A stretch of DNA of 64,000 nucleotides. Origin: Aeromicrobium choanae (GTDB lineage: Bacteria > Actinomycetota > Actinomycetes > Propionibacteriales > Nocardioidaceae). The notes beneath the pieces are model-generated. The model saw nothing but the letters and a program-made list of their open reading frames with translations, was not told where the DNA came from and ran no database searches. This document shows, piece after piece, positions 13,928 to 22,896 of the stretch. The stretch is from the NCBI RefSeq assembly GCF_900167475.1, contig NZ_LT796768.1, forward strand, positions 2,604,001-2,668,000. Direction: 5' to 3'. Numbering within the stretch: the first letter of the stretch is position 1; each line of letters opens with the position of its first letter. Position numbers and translations under genes: made by a program.

Positions 13928-16900
13928 TCAGGCGAAGGCCCGGTTCATCAGGTCCTTGAACTCGGTGACGTGCACCGCGTGCGAGCCCACCGACGGAGCC
14001 GAGGACTCCGGGCGGGTGACCTGACTCATCGGCAGGCCGAGCGCATCGCGCAGGTACAGCGCGACGTGCGGCCACGGACCCTGGTTCTCGGGCTCGTCCT
14101 GGACCCAGCGGATCTCGCGGGCGTTCGGGTACTTCGCGATCTCCTCCTTGAGCTCGGCCAGCGGACGCGGGTAGAGTTGCTCGAGACGCACGATCGCGGT
14201 GCGCGGGCTGTCGCCCTCGCGGCTCTTGCGGTCGGTCATCAGGTCCCACGTGACCTTGCCCGAGCACAGGATGATGCGCTCGACGCGGCTCGGATCCACC
14301 GTGTCGTCACCGATGACCGGACGGAACGTGCCGGAGGTGAAGTCCTCCGGCTGGCTCGCGGCCAGCTTGTTGCGCAGCATCGACTTCGGCGTGAAGACGA
14401 TGAGCGGACGGTGCTGCGACTGCAGGTTCTGCCGGCGCAGGAGGTGGAAGTACGACGCGGGCGTCGACGGCTGGGCGATCGTCATCTCGTCGTTGGCAGC
14501 GAGCGTCATGAAGCGCTCGATGCGGCCTGAGGAGTGGTCCGGGCCCTGGCCCTCGTAGCCGTGCGGCAGCAGCAGCACGACGCCGGACTTCTGGCCCCAC
14601 TTGGTCTCGCCCGAGCTGATGTACTCGTCGATGACCGACTGGGCGCCGTTGACGAAGTCGCCGAACTGGGCCTCCCACATCGTCAGCGCCTCGGGACGGG
14701 CCACGGAGTAGCCGTACTCGAAGCCGAGCGCGGCGTACTCGCTCAGCAGCGAGTCGTAGATGTAGAACGACGCCTGGTCCTCGCCCACGTGCTGCAGCGG
14801 GGTCCACTCGGCACCGTCCAGACGGTCGATGATCGTGGCGAAGCGCGTCGTGAACGTGCCGCGGCGCGAGTCCTGGCCGACGAGGCGCACGGGACGCCCG
14901 TCGAGCAGCAGCGAGCCCATGGCGATGATCTCGCCGGTGCCCCAGTCGATGGGGCCGGCGGTGATCGAGGCCGCGCGGCGCTGCAGCTGGGGCAGCACCT
15001 TCGGGTGCACCGTGAAGCCCTCGGGCACGTTCGTGTAGGCGTCGGAGACGGCCTTGAGCGTGTCGGGGGTGATCGCGGTGACGAGCTCCTCGTCGTACGG
15101 CTTCTCGGGGTAGTCGGGGGTGCGCGAGTAGCCCGTGGCGTGCTGGGCCTGCTTGACCTTCGCCAGGTTCTGCTCGAGCAGCTTCTGGTAGCCCTTCAGC
15201 GCCTCCTCGGCCTCCTCGAGCGTGATGTCGCCACGACCGACAAGAGCCTCGGTGTACAGCTTGCGCACCGACTTCTTCTTCTCGATCGTGTCGTACATCA
15301 GCGGCTGCGTGAAGCTCGGGTCGTCGCCCTCGTTGTGGCCGCGACGGCGGTAGCAGATGAGATCGATGACGACGTCCTTGTGGAACGTGCGGCGGTACTC
15401 GTAGGCCAGCTGCGCGGCGCGGATGCAGGCTTCCGGGTCGTCACCGTTCACGTGGAAGATCGGCGCCTGGATCATCCGGGCGACATCGGTGCAGTAGGTC
15501 GAGGACCGCGACGCCGACGGGCTCGTGGTGAAGCCGACCTGGTTGTTGACGATCACGTGGATCGTGCCGCCGGTGCGGTAGCCCCGGAGCTGCGACAGGT
15601 TGAGCGTCTCGGCGACGACGCCCTGGCCGGCGAACGCCGCGTCTCCGTGGACGAGGACCGGCAGCACCGGGAAGTCCTCGCCGCGGTTCAGCACGTCCTG
15701 CTTGGCGCGGGCGATGCCCTCGAGCACCGGGTCGACGACCTCGAGGTGCGACGGGTTGGCCGCGACCGAGACCTTGACCTTGTCGCCACGGATCGAGGTG
15801 AACTCGCCGTCGACGCCCAGGTGGTACTTCACGTCGCCGGAGCCCTGGACGGTGCGCGGGTCGATGTTGCCCTCGAACTCGCGGAACACGTTGGCCGGGT
15901 CCTTGCCGGCGATGTTCACGAGCACGTTGAGGCGGCCGCGGTGGGCCATGCCGATGCAGACCTCCTCGAGGCCGTCGGCGGCTGCGCCCTCGCAGATCTC
16001 GTCGAGCAGCGGGACCATCGTCTCGCCGCCCTCGAGGCTGAAGCGCTTCTGGCCGACGAACTTCGTCTGCAGGAAGGTCTCGAAGGCCTCGGCCTGGTTG
16101 AGCTTCTGCAGGATCCGCAACTGCTCCTCGCGGGGCTCCTTGACGTGCGGGCGCTCGAGGCGCTCCTGGAACCAGCTGCGCTCCTCGGGCTCCTGGATGT
16201 GCATGTACTCCACGGCCATCGTGCGGACGTAGGAGTCGCGCAGGATGCCCAGGATCTCGCGCAGCTTCATGAAGCGCTTGCCCGAGGCCTTGCCGAACGA
16301 GCCGACGGGGAACTCGCGGTCGAGGTCCCACAGGGTCAGCCCGTGCGACGCGATGTCGAGATCGGGGTGGGTGCGCTGGCGGTACTCCAGCGGGTTCGAG
16401 TCGGCCATCAGGTGACCACGGACGCGGAACGAGTGGATGAGCTCCAGCACGCGGGCCTGGCGGTCGACGTCGTCGTCGTGGTTGACCGAGATGTCCTGGG
16501 CCCAGCGGATGGGCTCGTAGGGGATCCGCAGCGACGTGAAGATGTCGTCGTAGAAGCCCTCGGCGCCCAGCAGCAGCTGGTGCACGCGACGCAGGAACTC
16601 GCCCGACTGCGCGCCCTGGATGACGCGGTGGTCGTAGGTCGAGGTGAGGGTCATCATCTTCGATACGGCCATCTGCGACAGCGTGTCGGCGGAGGCGCCC
16701 TGGAACTCCGGCGGGTAGTCCATCGAGCCGACGCCCACGATGAGGCCCTGGCCCGCCATGAGGCGCGGCACCGAGTGGTTGGTGCCGATGCCACCGGGGT
16801 TCGTCAGGCTCAGGGTCGTGCCCTGGAAGTCGCTGACCTCGAGCTTGTTGTCGCGGGCCTTGCGCACGATGGTCTCGTAGCCGCGCCAGAACTGCGCGAA

Positions 16901-17737
16901 GTCCATCGTCTCGGCGGCCTTGATGTTCGGCACCATCAGCTGACGCGTGCCGTCGGACTTCTGCACGTCGACCGCGAGCCCGAAGTTGATGTGCTCCGGG
17001 TTGAGCTGGACCGGCTTGCCCTTCTCGTTGTACTCGAAGCCGGTGTTCATCTCGGGCATCGACTTCACGGCCTGCACGACGGCGTAGCCGATCAGGTGCG
17101 TGAACGAGACCTTGCCGCCACGGGCGCGGGCGAGGTGGTTGTTGATGACGACGCGCTGGTCGAACAGCAGCTTGACCGGCACCGAGCGCACGCTGGTGGC
17201 GGTGGGGACCGCGAGGCTGGCGTCCATGTTGGTCGCGGTGCGCGCGGCGGCGCCTCGCAGGATGACCTTCTCGACCTCGCCGGGGCCGGTGGGCTGCTCG
17301 GCGGGCTTGTCCTTCGTGGGCTCCTTGGCCGCGGCGGGCTGCGTCTTGGCTGCCGGCTTCGGGGTGGGCGGAGCCGCGGCCGGAGCCGGCGGGTCCTTCT
17401 CCTCGGCCGCGCGCGCGGACGGTGCCTTCGCGGGCGTCGCCGGCTTCTCGGCCTGCTGCTTCGAGGGCTCGAGCGCCGGCTCGTCGGTCCGGGTCTCGGA
17501 CGACTCGGACTTCGGCGGGGACTGCTGGTCCCCGGCCGACTGCCGGCTCTCGGTCACGCCGTTGGAGTCACCGTTGGAGCCGTACCCTCCCTTGCGGAAG
17601 AAGTCGGCCCATTCGTCGCCGACCGACGAAGGATCGGCGGTGAACTGGTCGTACATCTCTTCGACCAGCCACTCGTTGCTGCCGAAGTCGGGATGGGAAG
17701 CGTCGGTCGCCGACGCGGTGGGGGAGGACTCGGCCAC
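13928..17737 (-). CDS. kgd: Multifunctional 2-oxoglutarate dehydrogenase E1/E2 (Kgd/OdhA)
   Basis: 1269 residues from a GTG. Converts 2-oxoglutarate and acts as E1 and succinyltransferase E2 of the actinobacterial 2-oxoglutarate complex. Order: N-terminal E1 helix motif FGSNEWLVEEMYDQF (residues 18-32), a Pro/Ala/Lys-rich linker (about 60-155) in place of a lipoyl domain, an E2 acyltransferase core (about 160-395) with TYDHRVIQGAQSGEF, then the TPP-dependent E1 (about 430-1265) with GMAHRGRLNVL, FAGQGVVAETLNLSQL, GDDPEA and NNQVGFTT. The DHRVIQG motif has Gln where other E2 enzymes have Asp, as in mycobacterial Kgd. Regulation in relatives is by the FHA protein GarA/OdhI, not seen here. Leader about 60 nt. 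Confidence 0.96.
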   Translation of the reverse strand: MAESSPTASATDASHPDFGSNEWLVEEMYDQFTADPSSVGDEWADFFRKGGYGSNGDSNGVTESRQSAGDQQSPPKSESSETRTDEPALEPSKQQAEKPATPAKAPSARAAEEKDPPAPAAAPPTPKPAAKTQPAAAKEPTKDKPAEQPTGPGEVEKVILRGAAARTATNMDASLAVPTATSVRSVPVKLLFDQRVVINNHLARARGGKVSFTHLIGYAVVQAVKSMPEMNTGFEYNEKGKPVQLNPEHINFGLAVDVQKSDGTRQLMVPNIKAAETMDFAQFWRGYETIVRKARDNKLEVSDFQGTTLSLTNPGGIGTNHSVPRLMAGQGLIVGVGSMDYPPEFQGASADTLSQMAVSKMMTLTSTYDHRVIQGAQSGEFLRRVHQLLLGAEGFYDDIFTSLRIPYEPIRWAQDISVNHDDDVDRQARVLELIHSFRVRGHLMADSNPLEYRQRTHPDLDIASHGLTLWDLDREFPVGSFGKASGKRFMKLREILGILRDSYVRTMAVEYMHIQEPEERSWFQERLERPHVKEPREEQLRILQKLNQAEAFETFLQTKFVGQKRFSLEGGETMVPLLDEICEGAAADGLEEVCIGMAHRGRLNVLVNIAGKDPANVFREFEGNIDPRTVQGSGDVKYHLGVDGEFTSIRGDKVKVSVAANPSHLEVVDPVLEGIARAKQDVLNRGEDFPVLPVLVHGDAAFAGQGVVAETLNLSQLRGYRTGGTIHVIVNNQVGFTTSPSASRSSTYCTDVARMIQAPIFHVNGDDPEACIRAAQLAYEYRRTFHKDVVIDLICYRRRGHNEGDDPSFTQPLMYDTIEKKKSVRKLYTEALVGRGDITLEEAEEALKGYQKLLEQNLAKVKQAQHATGYSRTPDYPEKPYDEELVTAITPDTLKAVSDAYTNVPEGFTVHPKVLPQLQRRAASITAGPIDWGTGEIIAMGSLLLDGRPVRLVGQDSRRGTFTTRFATIIDRLDGAEWTPLQHVGEDQASFYIYDSLLSEYAALGFEYGYSVARPEALTMWEAQFGDFVNGAQSVIDEYISSGETKWGQKSGVVLLLPHGYEGQGPDHSSGRIERFMTLAANDEMTIAQPSTPASYFHLLRRQNLQSQHRPLIVFTPKSMLRNKLAASQPEDFTSGTFRPVIGDDTVDPSRVERIILCSGKVTWDLMTDRKSREGDSPRTAIVRLEQLYPRPLAELKEEIAKYPNAREIRWVQDEPENQGPWPHVALYLRDALGLPMSQVTRPESSAPSVGSHAVHVTEFKDLMNRAFA

Positions 17738-17802
17738 GGCCTGAATCGCCTCTTCCGGGGAAAATCGCTCGCGTGATCGCGCACGGATGGTGGACTCATC
17801 AC

Positions 17803-17808
17803 AGGGTA
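17803..17808 (-). promoter_or_regulatory. Putative -10 (TACCCT) of kgd
   Basis: TACCCT on the minus strand, about 65 nt before the GTG at 17737, giving a leader of roughly 60 nt. Confidence 0.4.
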
Positions 17809-17883
17809 ACGCGCGGGCCTACGACAACGCAGGCAGGTCAGGCAACCCGTCGATGAACGGACGTCAATCGACGCCCGGCGGGC

Positions 17884-18330
17884 TCAGGCGGTCTCGAGGG
17901 TGGCGTCGAGACTGATGTCGTCGACGCCGTCGAGTGCCTTGCTGACGGGGCACGTCTCCTTGGCCTCGTCGGCCACCTGCTGGAACTCGGTGGCGTCGAT
18001 CCCCTCGGCCTCGGCCCTCACGGTGAGGCTGATCCGGGTGATCCGGAAGCCGCCGTCGGGGTCGGGGCCGAGCGTCACGTCGGCGGAGGTCTCCACCGCG
18101 TTCACGGTGGCGCCGGCGCGTCCGAGCAGCGCCGTCAACTGCATCGTGAAGCAGGCGCTGTGGGCCGCCGCGATCAGCTCCTCGGGGTTGGTGGCGCCGC
18201 CGCCGTCGTCGGACGAGCGCTTCGGGAACGACATCTCGAAGGTGCCCAGGCCCGAGGACGTCAGCTCGACCTGGCCGGATCCGTCCTCGAAGCCGCCGTC
18301 CCAGGCGGTGCGTGCAGTACGAGTGGGCAT
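17884..18330 (-). CDS. OsmC-family peroxiredoxin
   Basis: 148 residues. Reduces organic hydroperoxides with a Cys pair: HSACFTMQL (peroxidatic Cys) and the C-terminal ETCPVSKAL (resolving Cys). The GGFEDGSGQVELTSSGLG start and TNPEELIAAAHSACF are classic for the OsmC subgroup rather than Ohr. AGGAGG lies 7 nt before the ATG. Monocistronic and divergent from the MBL hydrolase gene. Expected to act in the cytoplasm using a thiol or lipoyl reductant. Confidence 0.92.
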   Translation of the reverse strand: MPTRTARTAWDGGFEDGSGQVELTSSGLGTFEMSFPKRSSDDGGGATNPEELIAAAHSACFTMQLTALLGRAGATVNAVETSADVTLGPDPDGGFRITRISLTVRAEAEGIDATEFQQVADEAKETCPVSKALDGVDDISLDATLETA

Positions 18331-18444
18331 GAGGGGCCTCCTGTGGCTGGGGTGATGGTGCTCAGGTGGGTGTTCCTTCTCGACGCTAGCCACGATTGGA
18401 CAGGTCTGCACGGCGCGTCCGTGGACAGCGCCCGTACGGGCTCC

Positions 18445-18450
18445 TAGGTT
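18445..18450 (+). promoter_or_regulatory. -10 TAGGTT, leaderless start of MBL hydrolase
   Basis: TAGGTT ends 6 nt before the GTG at 18457. Confidence 0.55.
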
Positions 18451-18456
18451 CGAGCC

Positions 18457-19188
18457 GTGGAGGTCACCGAGGTCGCGGACGGCATCTGGTTCGCGCACAC
18501 CGAGTTCGTCAACTGGATCGTGCTGGTCGAGGGCGATCGCGTGGCGCTCGTGGACTGCGGCTACCCCGGCCAGGCGGCCCTCGTGGAGGAGTCCGTCCGG
18601 CGCGCCGGCGCCACGATGGAGCAGGTCGAGGCGCTCGTGGTGACGCACAACCACGTCGACCACACCGGGTCGATGCCCGCGCTGGCCGCCCGCGGCGTGC
18701 GGGTGCTGGCCGGGGCCGAGGAGCTGCCGATGCTCCGGGGCGAGCGGGTCGAGAGCGCCACGACGGCCGACGTCCTCGTGCGCGCCTGGCGGCCCCGGGT
18801 GCTGCGCTGGGCCCTGGGCATCGCCCGCCTCGGCGCGTCCGGGCATCCGCGGGTCGACGAGGTCGAGGCCGTCGTGCCGGGGCAGCCGCTCGACATCGCC
18901 CGCTCGCCCGTCCCGGTGCACCTGCCGGGCCACACGTCGGGACACCAGGCGCTGTACTTCCCGCAGCAGCGGGCCGTCGCGACCGGGGACGCGCTCGTGA
19001 CCGGGCACTCCCTCAGCCGGGTCGGGGGTCCGCAGACGATCGACGCGTTCTTCCACCACGACACCGCCCGGCTGCGCGCGACGCTGCCGGAGCTGGCCCT
19101 GCTCGACGCCGACCTCGTGCTGCCGGGTCATGGCCCCGTCGCGCACGTGCCGATCGCGCAGGCCGTCGGCGAGGCGCTGAGTCACTGA
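18457..19188 (+). CDS. Metallo-beta-lactamase-fold hydrolase
   Basis: 243 residues. Two-metal site visible: THNHVDHTG (HxHxDH, about residues 66-72), LPGHTSGH with the third His, ATGDALV with the bridging Asp, and LPGHGPVA with the last His. The compact form without extra domains resembles glyoxalase II-like and general MBL hydrolases. The stop overlaps the ATG of the E1 fusion gene by one base (TGATG), so the two are translationally coupled and probably act in one pathway, perhaps releasing a thioester product. Substrate not identifiable. Confidence 0.88.
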   Translation: MEVTEVADGIWFAHTEFVNWIVLVEGDRVALVDCGYPGQAALVEESVRRAGATMEQVEALVVTHNHVDHTGSMPALAARGVRVLAGAEELPMLRGERVESATTADVLVRAWRPRVLRWALGIARLGASGHPRVDEVEAVVPGQPLDIARSPVPVHLPGHTSGHQALYFPQQRAVATGDALVTGHSLSRVGGPQTIDAFFHHDTARLRATLPELALLDADLVLPGHGPVAHVPIAQAVGEALSH

Positions 19189-21302
19189 TGGAGACGATCG
19201 ACGAGTACGTCGTCCGCGTGCTGCCGACGCTGCAGGCCGACGCCGGCGCGGACCGCGAGGCGGACGTCGAGGCGCTGCGCCGGCTGTTCGCCGCCCAGGT
19301 CCAGAGCCGGCACCTCGACTTCGCGGCGCGCTGGCTGCAGACCCAGGGCCAGGGGCACTACACGATCGGCTCGGCCGGGCACGAGAGCAACGCTGCCCTC
19401 GGCCTGCTGTCGGAGGTCACCGACCCGGCCCTGCTGCACTACCGCTCGGGCGGGCTGTACGCGGCGCGGTCGGCCAAGGCCGGGCGTGACGACGGTGTAC
19501 GAGCGATCCTGCAGAGTCTCACCAGCGCCCGCAGCGACCCGATGTCGGGCGGGCGGCACAAGGTCTTCGGTCATCCGGCGCTCAGCATCATCCCGCAGAC
19601 CTCCACCATCAGCTCGCACCTGCCGCGGGCCGTCGGGCTGGGGCTCGGGCTCGGCTTCGCCCGGAGGCTGGGCCGCCACACCGCATGGCCCGAGGACGCG
19701 GTCGTGCTGTGCAGCTTCGGAGACGCCTCGGTCAACCACTCGACCGCGGTCGGTGCGCTCAACGCCGCGGCCTACCTCACGCACCGAGGGCTGGAGTGCC
19801 CCGTGCTCTTCGTGTGCGAGGACAACCGCATCGGGATCAGCACCGCGTCGCCCGTGGGATGGCCGGGCGCGATGCTCGAGCGCCTCCCCGGGATCGGCTA
19901 CCGGGCCGCGGACGGCGACGATCCGGTCGGCCTGCTGACGCAGACGCGGGACGCGCTCGACGAGGTGCGCGCGAGCCGCCGGCCCGGGGTCCTGCACCTG
20001 AGCACCGTCCGGTTCCTCGGTCATGCGGGCTCCGACACCGAGATCGCCTACCGCACCCGGCGCAGGATCGAGGCCGACCACGTCCACGACCCGCTCGTCG
20101 CGACCGCCCGGGTGCTGGTCGACGCGGGGGCGATGACGGGAGCCGAGGCACTCGACGTCTACGAGGAGATGCGTCGGACGGTGATGCAGGGGGCCGAGGC
20201 GATCATCGGGGAGGCACGCCTGGAGTCGCGTCCCGCCGTCATGGCGCCCCTCGCGCTGCCCTCCGTCGCATCGGTGCCCGGGGAGGTGGCCGCCGGCCCG
20301 CGGCGCACCCTCGCCCAGGCGATCAACGCGACCCTCGCCGAGCTGCTGGAGGAACACGGCGAGACGCTGGTCTTCGGCGAGGACGTGGCGGTCAAGGGCG
20401 GCGTCTACGGCGTGACGCGCGGCCTGCGCAAGCGCTTCGGTGGCCAGCGCGTCTTCGACACGCTGCTGGACGAGCAGACGATCCTCGGCACGGCCCTCGG
20501 CACGGCGCTGGCCGGGTTCGTGCCGATCCCCGAGATCCAGTACCTGGCCTATCTGCACAACGCGGAGGACCAGCTGCGCGGCGAGGCGGCCTCGCTCGCA
20601 TTCTTCTCGGCCGGCCAGTACCGCAACGGCATGGTGGTCCGCGTGGCCGGGCTGGCCTACCAGCGGGGCTTCGGCGGTCACTTCCACAACGACAACTCGG
20701 TGGCCGTGCTGCGCGACATCCCAGGGCTGGTGCTGGCGGTCCCGAGCCATCCCGCCGACGCCCCGGGACTGCTGCGGGCCTGCCACGAGCTCGCCCGGCA
20801 GGGGCAGGTGTGCGTGTACCTCGAGCCGATCGCGCGCTACCACTCCCGCGACCTGCACGCGGAGGGCGACGGCCTGTGGACCGCGGCCGCGTCGGACGGT
20901 GCGGTGATCGCCCCCGGGGAGCTCGGGGTGCACGGCGAGGGCCGCGACATCGTGCTGGTCACGTTCGGCAACGGCACGTTCATGAGCCTGCGGGCCGCGG
21001 AGGCCCTGCGGGCCCAGGGCATCGAGGCGACCGTCGTCGACCTGCGCTGGCTGGCGCCGCTGCCCGAGGAGCGGATCGTCGACGCGTGCCGCGGCTTCGG
21101 TGCGGTGCTCGTGGTCGACGAGACCCGTCGCTCCGGCGGCGTGGGTGAGGGTGTCGTGAGCGCCCTCGTGGCCGGCCGCCACCCGGGCCGCATCGCGCGC
21201 GTCGCCAGCGCCGACAGCTTCATCCCGCTCGGCCCGGCCTCCGACCAGGTGCTCCTCGGCGAGGACGAGATCGTGCGCGCCGCCCTCGCCCTGCTGGCCT
21301 GA
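19188..21302 (+). CDS. 2-oxoacid dehydrogenase E1 alpha-beta fusion, TPP-dependent
   Basis: 704 residues. Residues about 30-340 are the E1 alpha half: HYTIGSAGHESNAALG, YRSGGLYAARSAK, GSAGHE-type pocket, and the TPP motif CSFGDASVNHSTAVGALNAA...NRIG. About 365-700 are the E1 beta half: FGEDVAVKGGVYGVTRGL, DTLLDEQTILGTALG, the catalytic-type His in HFHNDNS, and the transketolase C domain VLVTFGNGTFMSLRAAEAL. Acts like branched-chain or acetoin/pyruvate E1 enzymes. Normally two genes followed by a lipoyl E2 and E3; here they are fused and no E2/E3 is nearby, the only partner being an MBL hydrolase. It may borrow an E2 from elsewhere or act as a stand-alone decarboxylase. Substrate unknown. Confidence 0.88.
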   Translation: METIDEYVVRVLPTLQADAGADREADVEALRRLFAAQVQSRHLDFAARWLQTQGQGHYTIGSAGHESNAALGLLSEVTDPALLHYRSGGLYAARSAKAGRDDGVRAILQSLTSARSDPMSGGRHKVFGHPALSIIPQTSTISSHLPRAVGLGLGLGFARRLGRHTAWPEDAVVLCSFGDASVNHSTAVGALNAAAYLTHRGLECPVLFVCEDNRIGISTASPVGWPGAMLERLPGIGYRAADGDDPVGLLTQTRDALDEVRASRRPGVLHLSTVRFLGHAGSDTEIAYRTRRRIEADHVHDPLVATARVLVDAGAMTGAEALDVYEEMRRTVMQGAEAIIGEARLESRPAVMAPLALPSVASVPGEVAAGPRRTLAQAINATLAELLEEHGETLVFGEDVAVKGGVYGVTRGLRKRFGGQRVFDTLLDEQTILGTALGTALAGFVPIPEIQYLAYLHNAEDQLRGEAASLAFFSAGQYRNGMVVRVAGLAYQRGFGGHFHNDNSVAVLRDIPGLVLAVPSHPADAPGLLRACHELARQGQVCVYLEPIARYHSRDLHAEGDGLWTAAASDGAVIAPGELGVHGEGRDIVLVTFGNGTFMSLRAAEALRAQGIEATVVDLRWLAPLPEERIVDACRGFGAVLVVDETRRSGGVGEGVVSALVAGRHPGRIARVASADSFIPLGPASDQVLLGEDEIVRAALALLA

Positions 21303-21478
21303 GCCCGCGGTCGCTACCCCGGTCTGCGCCACTCGCGGTCGGTCGGCGCGGCGGCCACATCCCGCTGCTCGGCATCCTGCGAGCGGACTGCGCGGGGCGC
21401 ACCTCCCGTGAGGGCAGGCGGGGACACCGCAGCGGCCTGAGCCGTGCAGGAGTTCGCCGGCTTCGCGAGGATGGGCGC

Positions 21479-21742
21479 GTGACCGTGTATCTGGCGTGGA
21501 CCGCGGCGGAGCCCGACGATCTCGACGGCCCGTGGCAGGAGGCGCGTCCGATCGCGCCGGGCCTGCTGCTGATCGAGAGCGCCGAGACGCTCTCGGTGGT
21601 CTACCACGCGCTGAAGTGGTCGCTGCCCGGCGACGAGGCGCTCATCGTCACGCCCGTCGACCGCACCCCGAAGTCGCGCGGGATGGCGCCCGGGACCACG
21701 ACGTGGCTGCGGGAGCGGACGAGCCCGGCCGGGAGCGACTGA
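21479..21742 (+). CDS. Small protein of unknown function
   Basis: 87 residues from the GTG at 21479, with GAGGAT 6 nt upstream as a weak -10. Sequence MTVYLAWTAAEPDDLDGPW then ARPIAPGLLLIESAETLSVV, followed by VYHALKWSLPGDEALIVTPV and a polar tail. No motif was recognised; it looks like a compact alpha/beta protein. It lies 176 nt after the E1 fusion gene and converges on the GNAT gene with a hairpin repeat between them. Confidence 0.6.
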   Translation: MTVYLAWTAAEPDDLDGPWQEARPIAPGLLLIESAETLSVVYHALKWSLPGDEALIVTPVDRTPKSRGMAPGTTTWLRERTSPAGSD

Positions 21743-21745
21743 CCG

Positions 21746-21794
21746 TGGTACCCAGACGTCGCTGGGACGACCCGAAGGTCGAAGGATCAGTCCC
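21746..21794. repeat. Dispersed 49-bp repeat, copy A, in a convergent gap
   Basis: 36 of 49 positions match 53924-53972 without gaps. It holds an imperfect dyad around GGTACC and a GTCG...CGAC hairpin. It fills the space between the stop of the 87-residue gene (21742) and the stop of the GNAT gene (21797). Confidence 0.6.
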
Positions 21795-21796
21795 CG

Positions 21797-22834
21797 TCAG
21801 TCGGTGAGGTCGAGGTCCTTGAACCAGGACTCGGTGACGTAGTCCGTCTCCCAGCCCAGCGAGCGGTAGAGCTCGTCGGCCTTGGTGGGGGAGTCCGCGT
21901 CGACCTCGAGCGCCACGCGGTCGCGCCCGTTGCGGGCCGCGTCGGCGATCGCGGTGGCCAGCAACGACTTGGCGACGCCCCGGCCGCGTGCGGCCCGGTT
22001 CACGCCGATGTACTCCACGTAGGTGCCCGGCGCGCCACCCTCGGGGGCGGTGAGGGACGAGCACACGACGGTGCCCGCGGGCACGGGGTGGCCACCGTCG
22101 GTGTCGACGTACGCCAGCCACCAGTGGTCCCAGCTGTGGCCGGGATCCTCGCGCAGCCGCTGCACGAACTCCGAGAAGCTCTCGCGGTACGAGTTGAAGT
22201 GGTCCTGGAAGGAGGTCTCGAGCATCTGGTGCACGACCTGCAGGTCTGCCGCGACGGGCATCCCGTTCTCGTGCCGCTCGACCGGCCGGACGCTGACGCC
22301 GGCGCGGGGCTCGAGCGAGGCCTCCTCCGGGGTGACCGGTCGCTGCATGTGCAGCCAGGTCCGGCGCTTGCTGTAGCCGGCGTCCATCAGCCAACCGGCC
22401 TGGCGCGTGTCGTCGGCGAACGGGCTCTCGTCGAGCCGCGTGGCGGTGATGCCGCGGAAGCGGGCCATCGCGACCGCCGCCTCCTCGGCCCAGCGGTAGA
22501 ACGCCGCGGCGATCTCGTCGACCTGGGGCACGTCGCGGTCGAAGTAGCCCCAGATCAGGGCCCGCCCCGCGGCCCGGTCGTGCACCGTGATCCAGGCGCG
22601 CGGCACGTCGTCGTCGCCGACCGCGACGAGCTGCCGGCGGGTCCAGCTCGCCTGGCCCGCGACCTCGGACTCGATCCCGGCCGGATCGACGTGGGCCTCG
22701 CCCGTTCCCTGCAGCTCGTCGAGCCGTCGCAGCGCGACGAGCGCCTCGATGTCGGCGTACCCGGGAATCCGTGCGCGCCACGGCGCAGGGAGGGTGGGAA
22801 GGTCCTGGTGGATCGCGCTCGTGGTGTCTGGCAT
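21797..22834 (-). CDS. GNAT-family N-acetyltransferase
   Basis: 345 residues from the ATG at 22834. The C-terminal GNAT domain has the acetyl-CoA pocket VEYIGVNRAARGRGVAKSLL, followed by ALEVDADSPTKADELYRSLGW. An N-terminal half with ARIPGYADIEALVALRR and ATRLDESPFADD looks like a second, degenerate GNAT fold, as in mycothiol synthase-type tandem acetyltransferases. CACAAT lies 7 nt before 22834 and favours this start over the in-frame ATG at 22843. Substrate unknown. Confidence 0.85.
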   Translation of the reverse strand: MPDTTSAIHQDLPTLPAPWRARIPGYADIEALVALRRLDELQGTGEAHVDPAGIESEVAGQASWTRRQLVAVGDDDVPRAWITVHDRAAGRALIWGYFDRDVPQVDEIAAAFYRWAEEAAVAMARFRGITATRLDESPFADDTRQAGWLMDAGYSKRRTWLHMQRPVTPEEASLEPRAGVSVRPVERHENGMPVAADLQVVHQMLETSFQDHFNSYRESFSEFVQRLREDPGHSWDHWWLAYVDTDGGHPVPAGTVVCSSLTAPEGGAPGTYVEYIGVNRAARGRGVAKSLLATAIADAARNGRDRVALEVDADSPTKADELYRSLGWETDYVTESWFKDLDLTD

Positions 22835-22896
22835 CGGGACCATTGTGGTGGAAACGCCGTGAGGCGTCGCCTCCGCCCCGACGCGCCGCTCGCAGG

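Noticed and set aside
16600-16650. Damaged E2 active site of Kgd (HRVIQG instead of HRxxDG)
   Set aside because: Mycobacterial Kgd carries the same Gln, so this is a family feature and not a mutation.
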